A stretch of DNA of 64,000 nucleotides from Pseudomonas sp. URIL14HWK12:I12 (lineage in GTDB: Bacteria; Pseudomonadota; Gammaproteobacteria; Pseudomonadales; Pseudomonadaceae), in contig NZ_QEQL01000006.1 of the NCBI RefSeq assembly GCF_003097135.1, positions 186,001 through 250,000 on the forward strand, in the 5' to 3' direction. The position numbers and the translations under genes were made by a program. Below are positions 1 through 7,927 of this stretch, piece by piece. Position 1 is the stretch's first letter. Each line of letters starts with the position of its first letter. The notes beneath the pieces are model-generated. The model did no database searches, had not been told where the DNA came from, and saw nothing but the letters and a program-made list of their open reading frames with translations.

Positions 1-471
1 TCAGGAAGTGCCGCGCAAACGCATCCCATCCGCCCTCTTAACTTTCCATATCCTGATGGATAACAACAGGGCTGCAGCCAACAGCACGGCGCTTTGCGCA
101 TTGACATACACTGCGAGGTCAGGAGCGTCTGGCTCAAATACGTAGAAGCATGGCAGCAGAATCAAGAACATCATTGTATTGACTGATAGTTGAGGCCCCT
201 GCGTGTCGTTTAGCGCACGCAAGTGTGCGAATGCTAGGGTCAGAAACCCGCCGCAGGAAAGATAGCCATAGCCTCTCGAACGTACCGCACCGCGAATTAG
301 TTCAGCAGCTCGACCAATATCACCACGGTGCCTTAGCGCTCTACTTAAGGGGTCAACCGGTCTTCGATCACCGGGCTGATGCTTTTTTGGGTTACCCAGG
401 CGATCGGCAGGCACAGGTCCAGGTAGGGGGCGTGGGGTCGCCAAAGGCCATCCCGTGGCCCGCATTGGCAC
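1..471 (-). CDS. possible small membrane protein, start uncertain
   Basis: This minus-strand frame ends with a stop at the very edge of the window. Its last 90 or so residues hold two hydrophobic stretches, one around MMFLILLPCFYVF and one around AVLLAAALLLSIRIW, followed by a basic tail, as in a small inner-membrane protein. The first 60 residues are Arg/Pro-rich and look like untranslated sequence, so the true start probably lies well inside the frame. It follows the DUF6622-like gene in the same direction with almost no gap. I do not recognise the family. It may be a truncated or decayed gene. Confidence 0.35.
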   Translation of the reverse strand: MPMRATGWPLATPRPLPGPVPADRLGNPKKHQPGDRRPVDPLSRALRHRGDIGRAAELIRGAVRSRGYGYLSCGGFLTLAFAHLRALNDTQGPQLSVNTMMFLILLPCFYVFEPDAPDLAVYVNAQSAVLLAAALLLSIRIWKVKRADGMRLRGTS

Positions 472-975
472 TCATCGCGGGGCTACCAGGTTAGCGCTGC
501 CAGGTTTGAAGAAGCGCAGTAGCCGTACGCTACGCCCTAAGATCAAGCCATTGATCAAGCCGGCGGCTAGGGAGGAGGAGGCGACGGCGAACAGCGCATC
601 GGCCTGTTCTGGATGCACTGCGGCTTCATAACCGCTGTAGTAACGCCAGGCGAAAAAGGCCCAATAGACGATCAGCACTTTAACGGTGCCGGCAATGATT
701 AACCGCTCACCGTCGTGTTCGGCTGTGCGATAGGTGTACAGGTACTGCGCTATCCCGCCCCCGGCCAGCAGTGCCGTGGCATAGATCAATAGCGGCAAGG
801 CAACGCCCTGGGAAAACTTCAACGACGTTAAAGAGAGAGCGATGAAGATTGCCGGCGTCAGTATCAGTGAGCGTTTGGTTTCCTCATTTTTGAAGCAGGC
901 AAGGATCCCGTAGTAGGTCACTATGAAGAACACCGCATACACCCACAGCGGTGTGGCACGAAGGATATCCAGCAT
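472..975 (-). CDS. DUF6622-like inner-membrane protein
   Basis: A predicted membrane protein of 167 residues, starting at MLDILRATPLWVY. Four or five hydrophobic helices are visible (residues about 7-25, 35-50, 58-75, 95-110 and 130-150). Its length and opening resemble the DUF6622 family, for which I know no function. I place the start at 975 rather than at the upstream Met at 1050, because the 25 extra residues are Cys/Arg/Pro-rich and unlike a membrane protein N-terminus. Family assignment is from memory of the opening motif and is moderate. Confidence 0.6.
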   Translation of the reverse strand: MLDILRATPLWVYAVFFIVTYYGILACFKNEETKRSLILTPAIFIALSLTSLKFSQGVALPLLIYATALLAGGGIAQYLYTYRTAEHDGERLIIAGTVKVLIVYWAFFAWRYYSGYEAAVHPEQADALFAVASSSLAAGLINGLILGRSVRLLRFFKPGSANLVAPR

Positions 976-1053
976 AAAAGGCCCTGGGCTAAGTGAAAGG
1001 AGTTGGCAACCGGGCGGATCAGTTCGGCGCCAGCACTGAATTAAGCGCATCCA

Positions 1054-1200
1054 TTAGCCGGCCCGGCTTGCCGCGGGTGTTATGGCGCGGCCCTTCCAAG
1101 TGGCTTGCGGGTGGTTGGCGGTGACATTCACCAAAACCGCTACGCAGTCTTTGCCGTCCTCGGCGGTCGACAACGTGCCTGAGGGTGGTTTGAAGTACAA
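1054..1200 (-). pseudogene. short coding remnant, family unknown
   Basis: On the minus strand a 48-codon open stretch ends at TAA (1054-1056). It has the GC-rich third positions and amino acid mix of a real Pseudomonas protein, with a readable centre VAVLVNVTANHPQATW. It has no start codon, and an in-frame stop lies three codons upstream (1207-1209). This looks like the C-terminal end of a gene whose upstream part is lost. I cannot name the family. Confidence 0.3.
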
Positions 1201-1752
1201 CGTTCTTCAGGGACGCTCCGCTTGAGGGAAGGTCAAAATCATAAAATCAGTCGAAATTTTCAGAATTCCCGAGCCCTCGGATTTTTTGCGATCAGATCTT
1301 TCCCAGCCTGCGAATTTTCTTGAGAGGGCTTGTGGTCGATCGCCGACAGCTTGTCCAAAGGAATCCCTCGAACGTTTTGGGTTTTCGCTGATATCACAAC
1401 AGTGACGGAACACAGGTTAATCGCAAGCGATTCCAGCCGGCCATAACATTTAAAAAGAAGGGAATTTTCCCAACCAGGTCATGATAGACATCGCTCCTGA
1501 ACGCTCAGGCTTTATAAAAAACCTTGTAGCTTGTTGGGGGGGGGGCTACGGATAAAGAAGACCAAGCACAGGATCAAAACATTGGCTTTCTGAGTCTTTG
1601 TTGGTTGTAAGTATTCTCGTACTTAGCCTACGCCGATCTATACAGTGTCATATCGCTAAGCGGTGGTCGAAGCACTCATTCACATGGACAAAAAAACTTA
1701 CAGGCCGAAAGATACTGCCCCCATGATCTACCCATTACGCCAAGCCAAGCGC

Positions 1753-1788
1753 AGGCCCAGGTCCAGGTCCAGGCCCAGGCCCAGGCCC
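1753..1788. repeat. six tandem hexanucleotides AGGCCC/AGGTCC
   Basis: Six consecutive 6-bp units, AGGCCC, AGGTCC, AGGTCC, AGGCCC, AGGCCC and AGGCCC, sit about 45 bp beyond the 3' end of fprB. The units are not separated by spacers, so this is a simple repeat and not a CRISPR array. The copy number could vary by slippage. Confidence 0.85.
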
Positions 1789-1831
1789 GCGCAGATCCTG
1801 CAAGCACTGCTTGATCCGCGGCTGGGTTCAG

Positions 1832-2602
1832 TTACCAGTAGTTCTCCACCGCCACCTGCCCAGGCCGGCGGCTCAGGGCCAGTTGCATGTCACGGGCTTT
1901 GAGCAGGGCGCGGGTGTCTTCGATCATCTGCGGATTGCCGCAGATCATTACCCGCGAATGTTCGGGGCTCAGCGCAACGCCAGCGGCCGCTTCGAGGCCG
2001 CCGTTTTCGATGAGCGTGGTGATGCGCCCCTCCAGCGCGCCGGGGTATTGCTCACGGCTCACACAGGGGATGAACTGCAACTTGCCGGCGTATTCGGTCA
2101 GGTAGTCGCGCTGCTCCAGGCCTTCGATCAGCTCGCGATAGGCCAGCTCCTTGCCCTCACGGGCGCTGTACACCAACAGCAGCCGGTCGAAACGCTCCCA
2201 TGCTTCGAAGTCCTGCAGGATCGACAGGAAGGGCGCGATGCCGGTGCCGGTAGCCAGCATCCACAGATCGCGGCCATCGCCGAAGCGATCGAGCGTCAGG
2301 AAGCCGAACGCCTGGCGGTCGATGAGCAGCTCGTCCCCGGGCTTGAGCCGTGACAGTTCGCTGGTGAACTCCCCGCCGGGTACCACGATGGAGAAGAATT
2401 CGAGAAATTCATCATGCGGCGAAGACACCATCGAATAAGCCCGCCACACCACACTGCCGTCCGCCTTGGTGACGCCCAGCCGCGCGAACTGCCCGGCACG
2501 GAAGCGAAAACCCTGGTCACGGGTGGTGCGCAGGGTGAACAGGCTGGGGGTCAGCGTTTGTACGTCGAGCAGAGTTTGCCGGGTGAATTTCTCGTCGCTC
2601 AT
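1832..2602 (-). CDS. fprB: ferredoxin/flavodoxin-NADP+ reductase (FprB type)
   Basis: A 256-residue FAD-dependent reductase that moves electrons between NADPH and ferredoxin or flavodoxin in the cytoplasm. The FAD-binding barrel carries the RAYSMVSSP motif (RxYS), the NADP-binding half carries GTGIAPFLSIL, and the chain ends in the aromatic tail VAVENYW typical of bacterial Fpr. I start at MSDEKFTRQ (2602), because a GGAGG lies just upstream and the upstream Met at 2656 would add 18 unrelated residues. It is divergent from rlmG. The sequence fits the FprB paralogue better than the iron/oxidative-stress FprA of Pseudomonas, which I judge from memory. Confidence 0.88.
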   Translation of the reverse strand: MSDEKFTRQTLLDVQTLTPSLFTLRTTRDQGFRFRAGQFARLGVTKADGSVVWRAYSMVSSPHDEFLEFFSIVVPGGEFTSELSRLKPGDELLIDRQAFGFLTLDRFGDGRDLWMLATGTGIAPFLSILQDFEAWERFDRLLLVYSAREGKELAYRELIEGLEQRDYLTEYAGKLQFIPCVSREQYPGALEGRITTLIENGGLEAAAGVALSPEHSRVMICGNPQMIEDTRALLKARDMQLALSRRPGQVAVENYW

Positions 2603-2724
2603 GGGGCCTCCGGGAACAATGCCCTTAGTGTGGCGCAATCGGCCGTCGACAAACACCGGCGCTTTGTAGTGGCATCGGGCAAAACCTCGTAAAATCCGCC
2701 TTCGCCCGTTCTGAGCCTGCCTTG

Positions 2725-3849
2725 ATGCCCGTGTTCTCCAGCACCTTCGCCTCCCTCGACCTGATCCGCCACCCCGAGATGGCCGATGAGCCGCTGTTCG
2801 CGTTCGACGCAGCCGACGAGTACCTGCTCGCCCACTTGGCCGAGCAGAACCTGCCGCCTACCGCGCGGGTGCTGGTGCTCAACGACGGCTTCGGGGCGCT
2901 GGGTGCCAGCCTCATGGGGCATTTCGACGTGGTCAGCAGTGGCGATTCGCACCTAGCCGCCATCGCCTTGGGCAAGAACCTCATCCGTAACGGCCGGCCC
3001 TTCGACAGCCTACCGCTGCTGCCTGCCAGCGCACCCTTCGAGGGCTTGTTCGATCATGTCGTGATCAAGGTCCCCAAGGCCCTGGCACTGCTGGAGGAGC
3101 AGCTCATTCGCCTGCAAGCCCACCTCAAGCCCGGGGCACTGGTGGTCGCCGGTGGCATGATCAAACACCTGCCCCGGTCTGCGGGCCAGTTGCTCGAAGA
3201 TCTGATCGGGCCGATGCAGGCCTCGCTGGCAGTCAAGAAGGCGCGCCTGCTGGCGTCGCGCTACGTGCCTCAGGCGCAGCAAGCCTCGCCCTACCCAACG
3301 CGCTACCGGCTGGACCAACCTGCCCTTGAGTTGATCAACCACGCCAACGTCTTCTGCCGCGAAGGGCTGGACATCGGCACCCGCGCGCTGCTGCCACACC
3401 TGCCACGCAATCTCGGCGATGCCCAGGTCGCCGACCTTGGCTGCGGTAACGGGGTGCTGGCGATCGCTACCGCGCTGGCGAACCCCGAAGCGCAGTTCAC
3501 GCTAGTAGATGAGTCGTACATGGCGGTGCAGTCAGCCCAGGAAAACTGGCAGGCGGCATTGGGCGACCGCCCCGCCACCTTCCGCGCCGCCGATGGCCTG
3601 GCCGGGCAGCCCGCTGCGTCGCTGGATATCGTGCTGTGCAACCCGCCATTCCACCAACAGCAAGTGGTGGGTGATTTTCTGGCCTGGCGGATGTTCCAGC
3701 AGGCACGCGAAGCGTTGGTGCCCGGTGGCGGCCTGTTGATCGTGGGCAACCGGCACTTGGGTTATCACGCCAAATTGGCGCGGCTGTTCCGGGGCGTAGA
3801 ACAGGTGGCCGCCAACCCCAAATTCGTAGTGCTGCTGGCCTACAAATGA
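2725..3849 (+). CDS. rlmG: 23S rRNA (guanine-1835-N2)-methyltransferase RlmG
   Basis: A 374-residue SAM-dependent methyltransferase of the RlmG/RsmC family, which methylates N2 of G1835 in 23S rRNA. It has the usual two-copy layout: a degenerate N-terminal methyltransferase-like half (residues about 1-180) and an active C-terminal half with the SAM motif VADLGCGNGVL and the catalytic NPPFH motif. Length is close to E. coli RlmG (378). TTG at 2722 directly precedes ATG at 2725; I take the ATG. It sits between fprB (divergent) and gtrII (convergent) and so is probably transcribed alone. Confidence 0.88.
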   Translation: MPVFSSTFASLDLIRHPEMADEPLFAFDAADEYLLAHLAEQNLPPTARVLVLNDGFGALGASLMGHFDVVSSGDSHLAAIALGKNLIRNGRPFDSLPLLPASAPFEGLFDHVVIKVPKALALLEEQLIRLQAHLKPGALVVAGGMIKHLPRSAGQLLEDLIGPMQASLAVKKARLLASRYVPQAQQASPYPTRYRLDQPALELINHANVFCREGLDIGTRALLPHLPRNLGDAQVADLGCGNGVLAIATALANPEAQFTLVDESYMAVQSAQENWQAALGDRPATFRAADGLAGQPAASLDIVLCNPPFHQQQVVGDFLAWRMFQQAREALVPGGGLLIVGNRHLGYHAKLARLFRGVEQVAANPKFVVLLAYK

Positions 3850-3858
3850 GCCAGGCAC

Positions 3859-5343
3859 TCACTGTACCCGGCACTCCACCGGGGCGGCCTTTACGGTAAA
3901 GCGCACATACGAAACCCCATCCTGCACGTAGATGCGATACCACGGTCTCACCAGCAGCGGTTCGCCGAGCGCAGGTACGCTGTAGCGGTAGCGCAGGCGT
4001 ACCGTACCGAAGCCCCAGGGTGTGAGCTGCTCGGGCAGCATCAGGTAGTGGTTGCCGAAGATGTAGTCCATGGCAGGCCAGGCCTGGGCTACGCAGTTGG
4101 GGGTGAACAAGGGGCCATTGCCGTCGCGCAGGATGACGATCTCGCGGCTGGCTTGCACCGCAGGTTGGGCCAGCAGGTCCATGCCCAGTACTGTTCGCGT
4201 GAATTGCTCCAGGCTCTGTTTGTCGTGCATGACCTGGCCATAGGCATAAGCGAACGCCAGGCAGCACCATAGAGAAGGCAGTAATAGCAGCACCAGCGCC
4301 CTGTGCAGCGTTACCCAGCCCACATACGCCAGCCATGCCAGGCCAACCAGCCAGGGCGAGGCCCCCATCAGGGCACGTGCACCCAGGGCGTTGTAGGGGT
4401 CGTTGACAAAAAACAGTAGCCCGCCCACGGACAGGAACGCACCCAGCACAGCCAGTGTGCAGAGCGCCACGAACAATACGCGTTGGGGGCGCTTCCAGCC
4501 CCTGCGCAAAATGATCGCCAAGCCCAGTAAAGCACCGAGAACGACGAGCGCGAAGGCTACGGCGGCCACCGGATTAAGAAACAAGCCCAGCCGCTGGGCT
4601 ATGAGTTGGGCCCGCAGTTCCCAATCGGCGAACGAGCCCAGCACCAACCCTCCGCGATCACGGGTCAATGTCTGGTATCCGGTCAGCGCATAGGCGATGC
4701 AACCTGCCGCCACTGTGAAAAGATGGCGCAACGCCAAGGCCCATAACCTTGCCGCCACAGGCTGGCGCAGGGCCCGAACCAGCAGATCCACGCATGCAAG
4801 CCCCAGAAAAACGTTCAAGGTCAGTTGGTTCGTGCTCAGGCTCGCGGCCACCAGCACACAAGGAACGCCCCACTGCAAGAGGCGAGAACTGTGCCGCCAG
4901 GCCACCGCTTGCGCCATCAGCGCGATCCCGACGCTGACGGTGAAGCAGTCGTAATGGTACGAAAGCACCTGAAGGTAGAAGGGGTTGTACCAGAGCGGCA
5001 ATAGAGTGGCGCATTGCATGGGCGTCGGGTTACCGAACCAGCGCCTGGCCAAGGTACACATGGCCCAGGCCATCGCCAGCATCCCCCCGAACAGCGTCAG
5101 GGGAAACACCTCGGGCGCAGCAGTGGTCATGCTCAGCCCGTGCATGAGCCAATCGCCGAAGGCGCGCCCTTCTTCGCGCCACCACGTCAGAGCGAGTAAG
5201 CCTCGCGCGTTGTCGTCGATGTACGCATAGTTATTCATCAACAGCGGAATGCTGTGTAACATCATCGCGGCGCCGAAGAACAGCCAAACCTGCCCTGGCC
5301 TCAACCGCTGGCGTGTCAGCCAGAACAACCATGCCCCATTCAT
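3859..5343 (-). CDS. GtrII-like O-antigen glucosyltransferase, membrane protein
   Basis: A 494-residue integral membrane protein with about ten hydrophobic helices, an extended periplasmic loop, and a polar C-terminal domain of about 110 residues. It resembles the glucosyltransferase (GtrII) family, which moves glucose from undecaprenyl phosphate to O-antigen on the periplasmic side. Its start overlaps the gtrB stop by four bases, and gtrA lies just before, which is the normal order of a three-gene O-antigen modification cassette. The acceptor sugar cannot be read from sequence, since the third gene is the variable, serotype-defining member. Confidence 0.75.
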   Translation of the reverse strand: MNGAWLFWLTRQRLRPGQVWLFFGAAMMLHSIPLLMNNYAYIDDNARGLLALTWWREEGRAFGDWLMHGLSMTTAAPEVFPLTLFGGMLAMAWAMCTLARRWFGNPTPMQCATLLPLWYNPFYLQVLSYHYDCFTVSVGIALMAQAVAWRHSSRLLQWGVPCVLVAASLSTNQLTLNVFLGLACVDLLVRALRQPVAARLWALALRHLFTVAAGCIAYALTGYQTLTRDRGGLVLGSFADWELRAQLIAQRLGLFLNPVAAVAFALVVLGALLGLAIILRRGWKRPQRVLFVALCTLAVLGAFLSVGGLLFFVNDPYNALGARALMGASPWLVGLAWLAYVGWVTLHRALVLLLLPSLWCCLAFAYAYGQVMHDKQSLEQFTRTVLGMDLLAQPAVQASREIVILRDGNGPLFTPNCVAQAWPAMDYIFGNHYLMLPEQLTPWGFGTVRLRYRYSVPALGEPLLVRPWYRIYVQDGVSYVRFTVKAAPVECRVQ

Positions 5344-6299
5344 GCCTCCTCCTCCCTAGGCGCCGCCCCGTCCGCCCGGCGGGGGGCGATGTGATCGATG
5401 ATGTAGCGCGGCCGCGATTGAGTCTCGGTATAGATGCGCCCGATGTATTCACCCAGCACCCCGATGCCAATCAATTGCACCCCACCCAGAAACAGCAGCG
5501 CTGCCATAAGGGAGGGGTAACCAGCAACAGGGTCGCCCCAGATCAGTGTCTTGAGCACGATCCAGCCCCCGAAGATCAATGCCGAGCACGCAATTGCCAG
5601 GCCGATGTAGCTCCACACCCGCAACGGCAGGGTGGAAAAAGACGTAATGCCCTCCAGTGCAAGGTTCCAGAGTTTCCAGCCATTGAACTTGGAGATGCCG
5701 GCAGCCCGGGCCAGCCGCGTGTATTCGACAATGGCCTGGTGCCCCCCTACCCACTGCATGAGGCCTTTCATGTACAGGTTGCGCTCGGGCATCGCCTTGA
5801 TCTGCTCGACGGTCTTGCGCGAAAGCAGGCGGAAATCACCAACATCCCCTTCGAACCGGTTTTTGCTTAGCCTGTTAAGTACACGGTAGAAGCCCCGGGC
5901 AGTCACACGCTTGAACCAGCCGTCTGCCTGGCGGTCGGCCCGCTTGGCCAACACGACATCAGCCCCTTCAAGCCAACGCTCGACCAATCGCGGCACCAGC
6001 TCGACAGGGTCTTGCAGATCCACATCAATCGGGATAACGGCATCGCCCCGGCAATGATCCAGCCCTGCCAGCAACGCTGGCTCCTTGCCAAAGTTGCGGC
6101 TCAAGCTGATCAGCACCACGCGCTGATCGGCTGCCACCAGTGCTTGTATCGCTGCCGCGCTGTCGTCGACGCTGCCGTCATCGACGAACACCAGTTCCAG
6201 GTCGAAAGCCTGGTTCTGCGACATTGCCACGGCTGCCTCATAGAACAGTGGGATGGCATCACGCTCGTTGTAGACCGGCACAATCAGCGAGATCAGCAT
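5340..6299 (-). CDS. gtrB: bactoprenol glucosyltransferase GtrB
   Basis: A 319-residue GT2-family enzyme that makes undecaprenyl-phosphate-glucose from UDP-glucose on the cytoplasmic face. The opening SLIVPVYNERDAIP, the metal-binding region VFVDDGSVDDS and the later PIDVDLQDP are classic for GtrB/DPMS-type enzymes, and two C-terminal membrane helices anchor it. I start at MLISLIVPV (6299), because the longer frame only adds residues that overlap gtrA. It overlaps gtrA by 7 bases and gtrII by 4 bases, so the three genes form one translationally coupled operon. Confidence 0.9.
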   Translation of the reverse strand: MLISLIVPVYNERDAIPLFYEAAVAMSQNQAFDLELVFVDDGSVDDSAAAIQALVAADQRVVLISLSRNFGKEPALLAGLDHCRGDAVIPIDVDLQDPVELVPRLVERWLEGADVVLAKRADRQADGWFKRVTARGFYRVLNRLSKNRFEGDVGDFRLLSRKTVEQIKAMPERNLYMKGLMQWVGGHQAIVEYTRLARAAGISKFNGWKLWNLALEGITSFSTLPLRVWSYIGLAIACSALIFGGWIVLKTLIWGDPVAGYPSLMAALLFLGGVQLIGIGVLGEYIGRIYTETQSRPRYIIDHIAPRRADGAAPREEEA

Positions 6300-6670
6300 G
6301 CGTTGCCCCTGGCTCTGAAGATCACGAAGCGGGAAAACCCATACCCCAGGCACAGGCTCAACAAGCTGAACACCACTAAGGTAATCAGCGGCGCCCATTG
6401 AGCACCTTGCGCCAGATAGCCAGTGCCCCAGGCCAGCCCACCCATGAACCCCACGAACAGCAGATAGCCCCGACGGGAGCGCGGCGCATCGAAGGTGTAA
6501 ATCGAATTGGCCAGATAGCTGAAAGTCGCGGCAAACAGAAATGCCACGGTATTGGCCAAGGCTTGGCCCGCCTGAGCCAGGTAGACCAGCGCGAAGAAGG
6601 CACTTGCATGCAACAGGGTGTTGGCTACACCCACGCAGGCATAGCGCAGAAAGGAGGAATCTAGAGCCAT
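6293..6670 (-). CDS. gtrA: GtrA-family flippase
   Basis: A 125-residue protein with four membrane helices and the GtrA hallmark NSIYTF (here SYLANSIYTFD). GtrA is believed to flip undecaprenyl-phosphate-glucose across the inner membrane so that the third Gtr protein can use it. It is the first gene of the gtrA-gtrB-gtrII operon. No phage integrase or attachment site is visible nearby, unlike in many phage-borne gtr cassettes. Confidence 0.88.
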   Translation of the reverse strand: MALDSSFLRYACVGVANTLLHASAFFALVYLAQAGQALANTVAFLFAATFSYLANSIYTFDAPRSRRGYLLFVGFMGGLAWGTGYLAQGAQWAPLITLVVFSLLSLCLGYGFSRFVIFRARGNAC

Positions 6671-6765
6671 CGAAGCCTCACAGGGCGAAGGACTCAGGCA
6701 AGCCTAAGCGTTCACACCTGCGGGCATAACTATTAGATCTATTGGGTTCCAGCCTGCAATGGCAC

Positions 6766-6906
6766 TCAGTGGGTTCGCATCCCCGCGGCTGCCATCAGCA
6801 GGCGGATCAGGCCAGCCACCAATGCCAGGCTCACCACACTGCCTAGCCAGATGAGCGCCAGCCAGCCCAGGCGCTGCCACAAAGGCTTTTTCGCTCGCTC
6901 AGGCAT
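6766..6906 (-). CDS. DUF2474 small membrane protein of the bd-type oxidase operon (CydX-like)
   Basis: A 46-codon gene, easily missed for its size. The product starts MPERAKKPLWQRLGWLALIW, continues as a single membrane helix and ends GMRTH. It begins 10 bases after cioB in the same direction, with a GAGGTGA ribosome-binding site. Short single-helix proteins at this place (DUF2474, CydX or CioX-like) are known to associate with bd-type oxidases and are thought to stabilise the haem subunit. Position, length and the W-rich start all support it. Confidence 0.8.
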   Translation of the reverse strand: MPERAKKPLWQRLGWLALIWLGSVVSLALVAGLIRLLMAAAGMRTH

Positions 6907-6916
6907 TACCTTCACC

Positions 6917-7924
6917 TCAGTGGTAGCCATCTTCGGCGCTCACCTTGCCGCGGAACACGTAATAGCTCCAGAAGGTGTAGCCGAGGATGAACGGCAGGAT
7001 GAACAGCGTACCCACCAGCATGAAGCCCTGGCTCTGGGGCGGCGAGGCGGCATCCCAGATGGTGACCGAAGGCGGAATGATGTGCGGCCACAGGCTGATG
7101 CCCAGGCCGCTGTAACCCAGGAAGATCAGCGCCAGCGTGAGCAGGAACGGTGAATAGTGCGCGCCGCGCCCCACACTCACCCAGAGCCCGGCCACCGTTG
7201 CCAGCACCAGCAGCGGCACCGGCAGGAACCAGAACAGGTTCGGCAGGGTGAACCAGCGCTGGGCGATGTCACCATGGGCGAGGGGTGTCCACAGGCTGAC
7301 GATGCCGATCACCGCCAGCAGCACCAGTAGCAGCGGCCGAGTTACCTGATGCATGCGCGCCTGCAACGGGCCGGCGGTTTTCATGATCAGCCAGGTGCTG
7401 CCAAGCAGGGCATAAGCCACGATCAAGCCCAGGCCACAGAACAGCGAGAACGGCGTCAGCCAGCCCAGCGCAGGGCCTGCGTAATGCCGCTCGACCACCG
7501 GAATCCCATCGATGAACGCCCCCAGCGCTACGCCCTGGAAGAAGGTGGCGGCCAGCGAACCGCCGATGAACGCCTTGTCCCAGATGTGGCGCTTGTTGGC
7601 CCGGGCCTTGAAGCGAAATTCGAAGGCCACGCCCCGGAAAATCAGCCCCAGCAGCATGAAAATCAGCGGTAGGTACAGCGCAGAGAGCACCACCGAGTAG
7701 GCCAGTGGGAAGGCACCGAACAGCGCCGCCCCGCCCAACACCAGCCAGGTTTCGTTGCCGTCCCAGACCGGGGCGACGGTGTTCATCATTACATCGCGGT
7801 CGGCTTCGGCCTTGACCAAGGGAAAAAGAATCCCGATCCCCAAGTCGAAACCGTCCATCACTACATACATCATCACCCCGAAGATGATGATCACCGCCCA
7901 GATCAGCGAAAGATCGACGCCCAT
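6917..7924 (-). CDS. cioB: cyanide-insensitive quinol oxidase subunit II
   Basis: A 335-residue CydB-family subunit of a cytochrome bd-type oxidase in the inner membrane. It opens with MGVDLSLIWAVIIIFGVMMYVVMDGFDLGIGILFP, shown here only to mark the family's GFDLG motif, and has eight or nine helices. It starts three bases after the cioA stop and is followed closely by the small DUF2474 gene. CydB subunits pair with subunit I to hold the complex together. They do not bind the catalytic haems in most members. Confidence 0.92.
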   Translation of the reverse strand: MGVDLSLIWAVIIIFGVMMYVVMDGFDLGIGILFPLVKAEADRDVMMNTVAPVWDGNETWLVLGGAALFGAFPLAYSVVLSALYLPLIFMLLGLIFRGVAFEFRFKARANKRHIWDKAFIGGSLAATFFQGVALGAFIDGIPVVERHYAGPALGWLTPFSLFCGLGLIVAYALLGSTWLIMKTAGPLQARMHQVTRPLLLVLLAVIGIVSLWTPLAHGDIAQRWFTLPNLFWFLPVPLLVLATVAGLWVSVGRGAHYSPFLLTLALIFLGYSGLGISLWPHIIPPSVTIWDAASPPQSQGFMLVGTLFILPFILGYTFWSYYVFRGKVSAEDGYH

Positions 7925-7927
7925 GGC

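Larger units (their letters stand above)
976..1831. other. gene-poor interval with decayed sequence
   Basis: No convincing intact gene in this stretch. It holds a short coding remnant on the minus strand (1054-1200), a run of ten G at 1536-1545, and a tandem hexanucleotide repeat at 1753-1788. Base composition is lower in GC than the flanking genes. Short open frames at 1207-1413 and 1663-1902 have no family resemblance and no ribosome-binding site. Confidence 0.5.

Noticed and set aside
1207..1413. 68-codon open frame on the minus strand
   Set aside because: Composition unlike Pseudomonas proteins and no start signal; treated as part of the decayed gap.
1753..1788. CRISPR array
   Set aside because: The units are 6 bp and directly adjacent, without spacers or cas genes.
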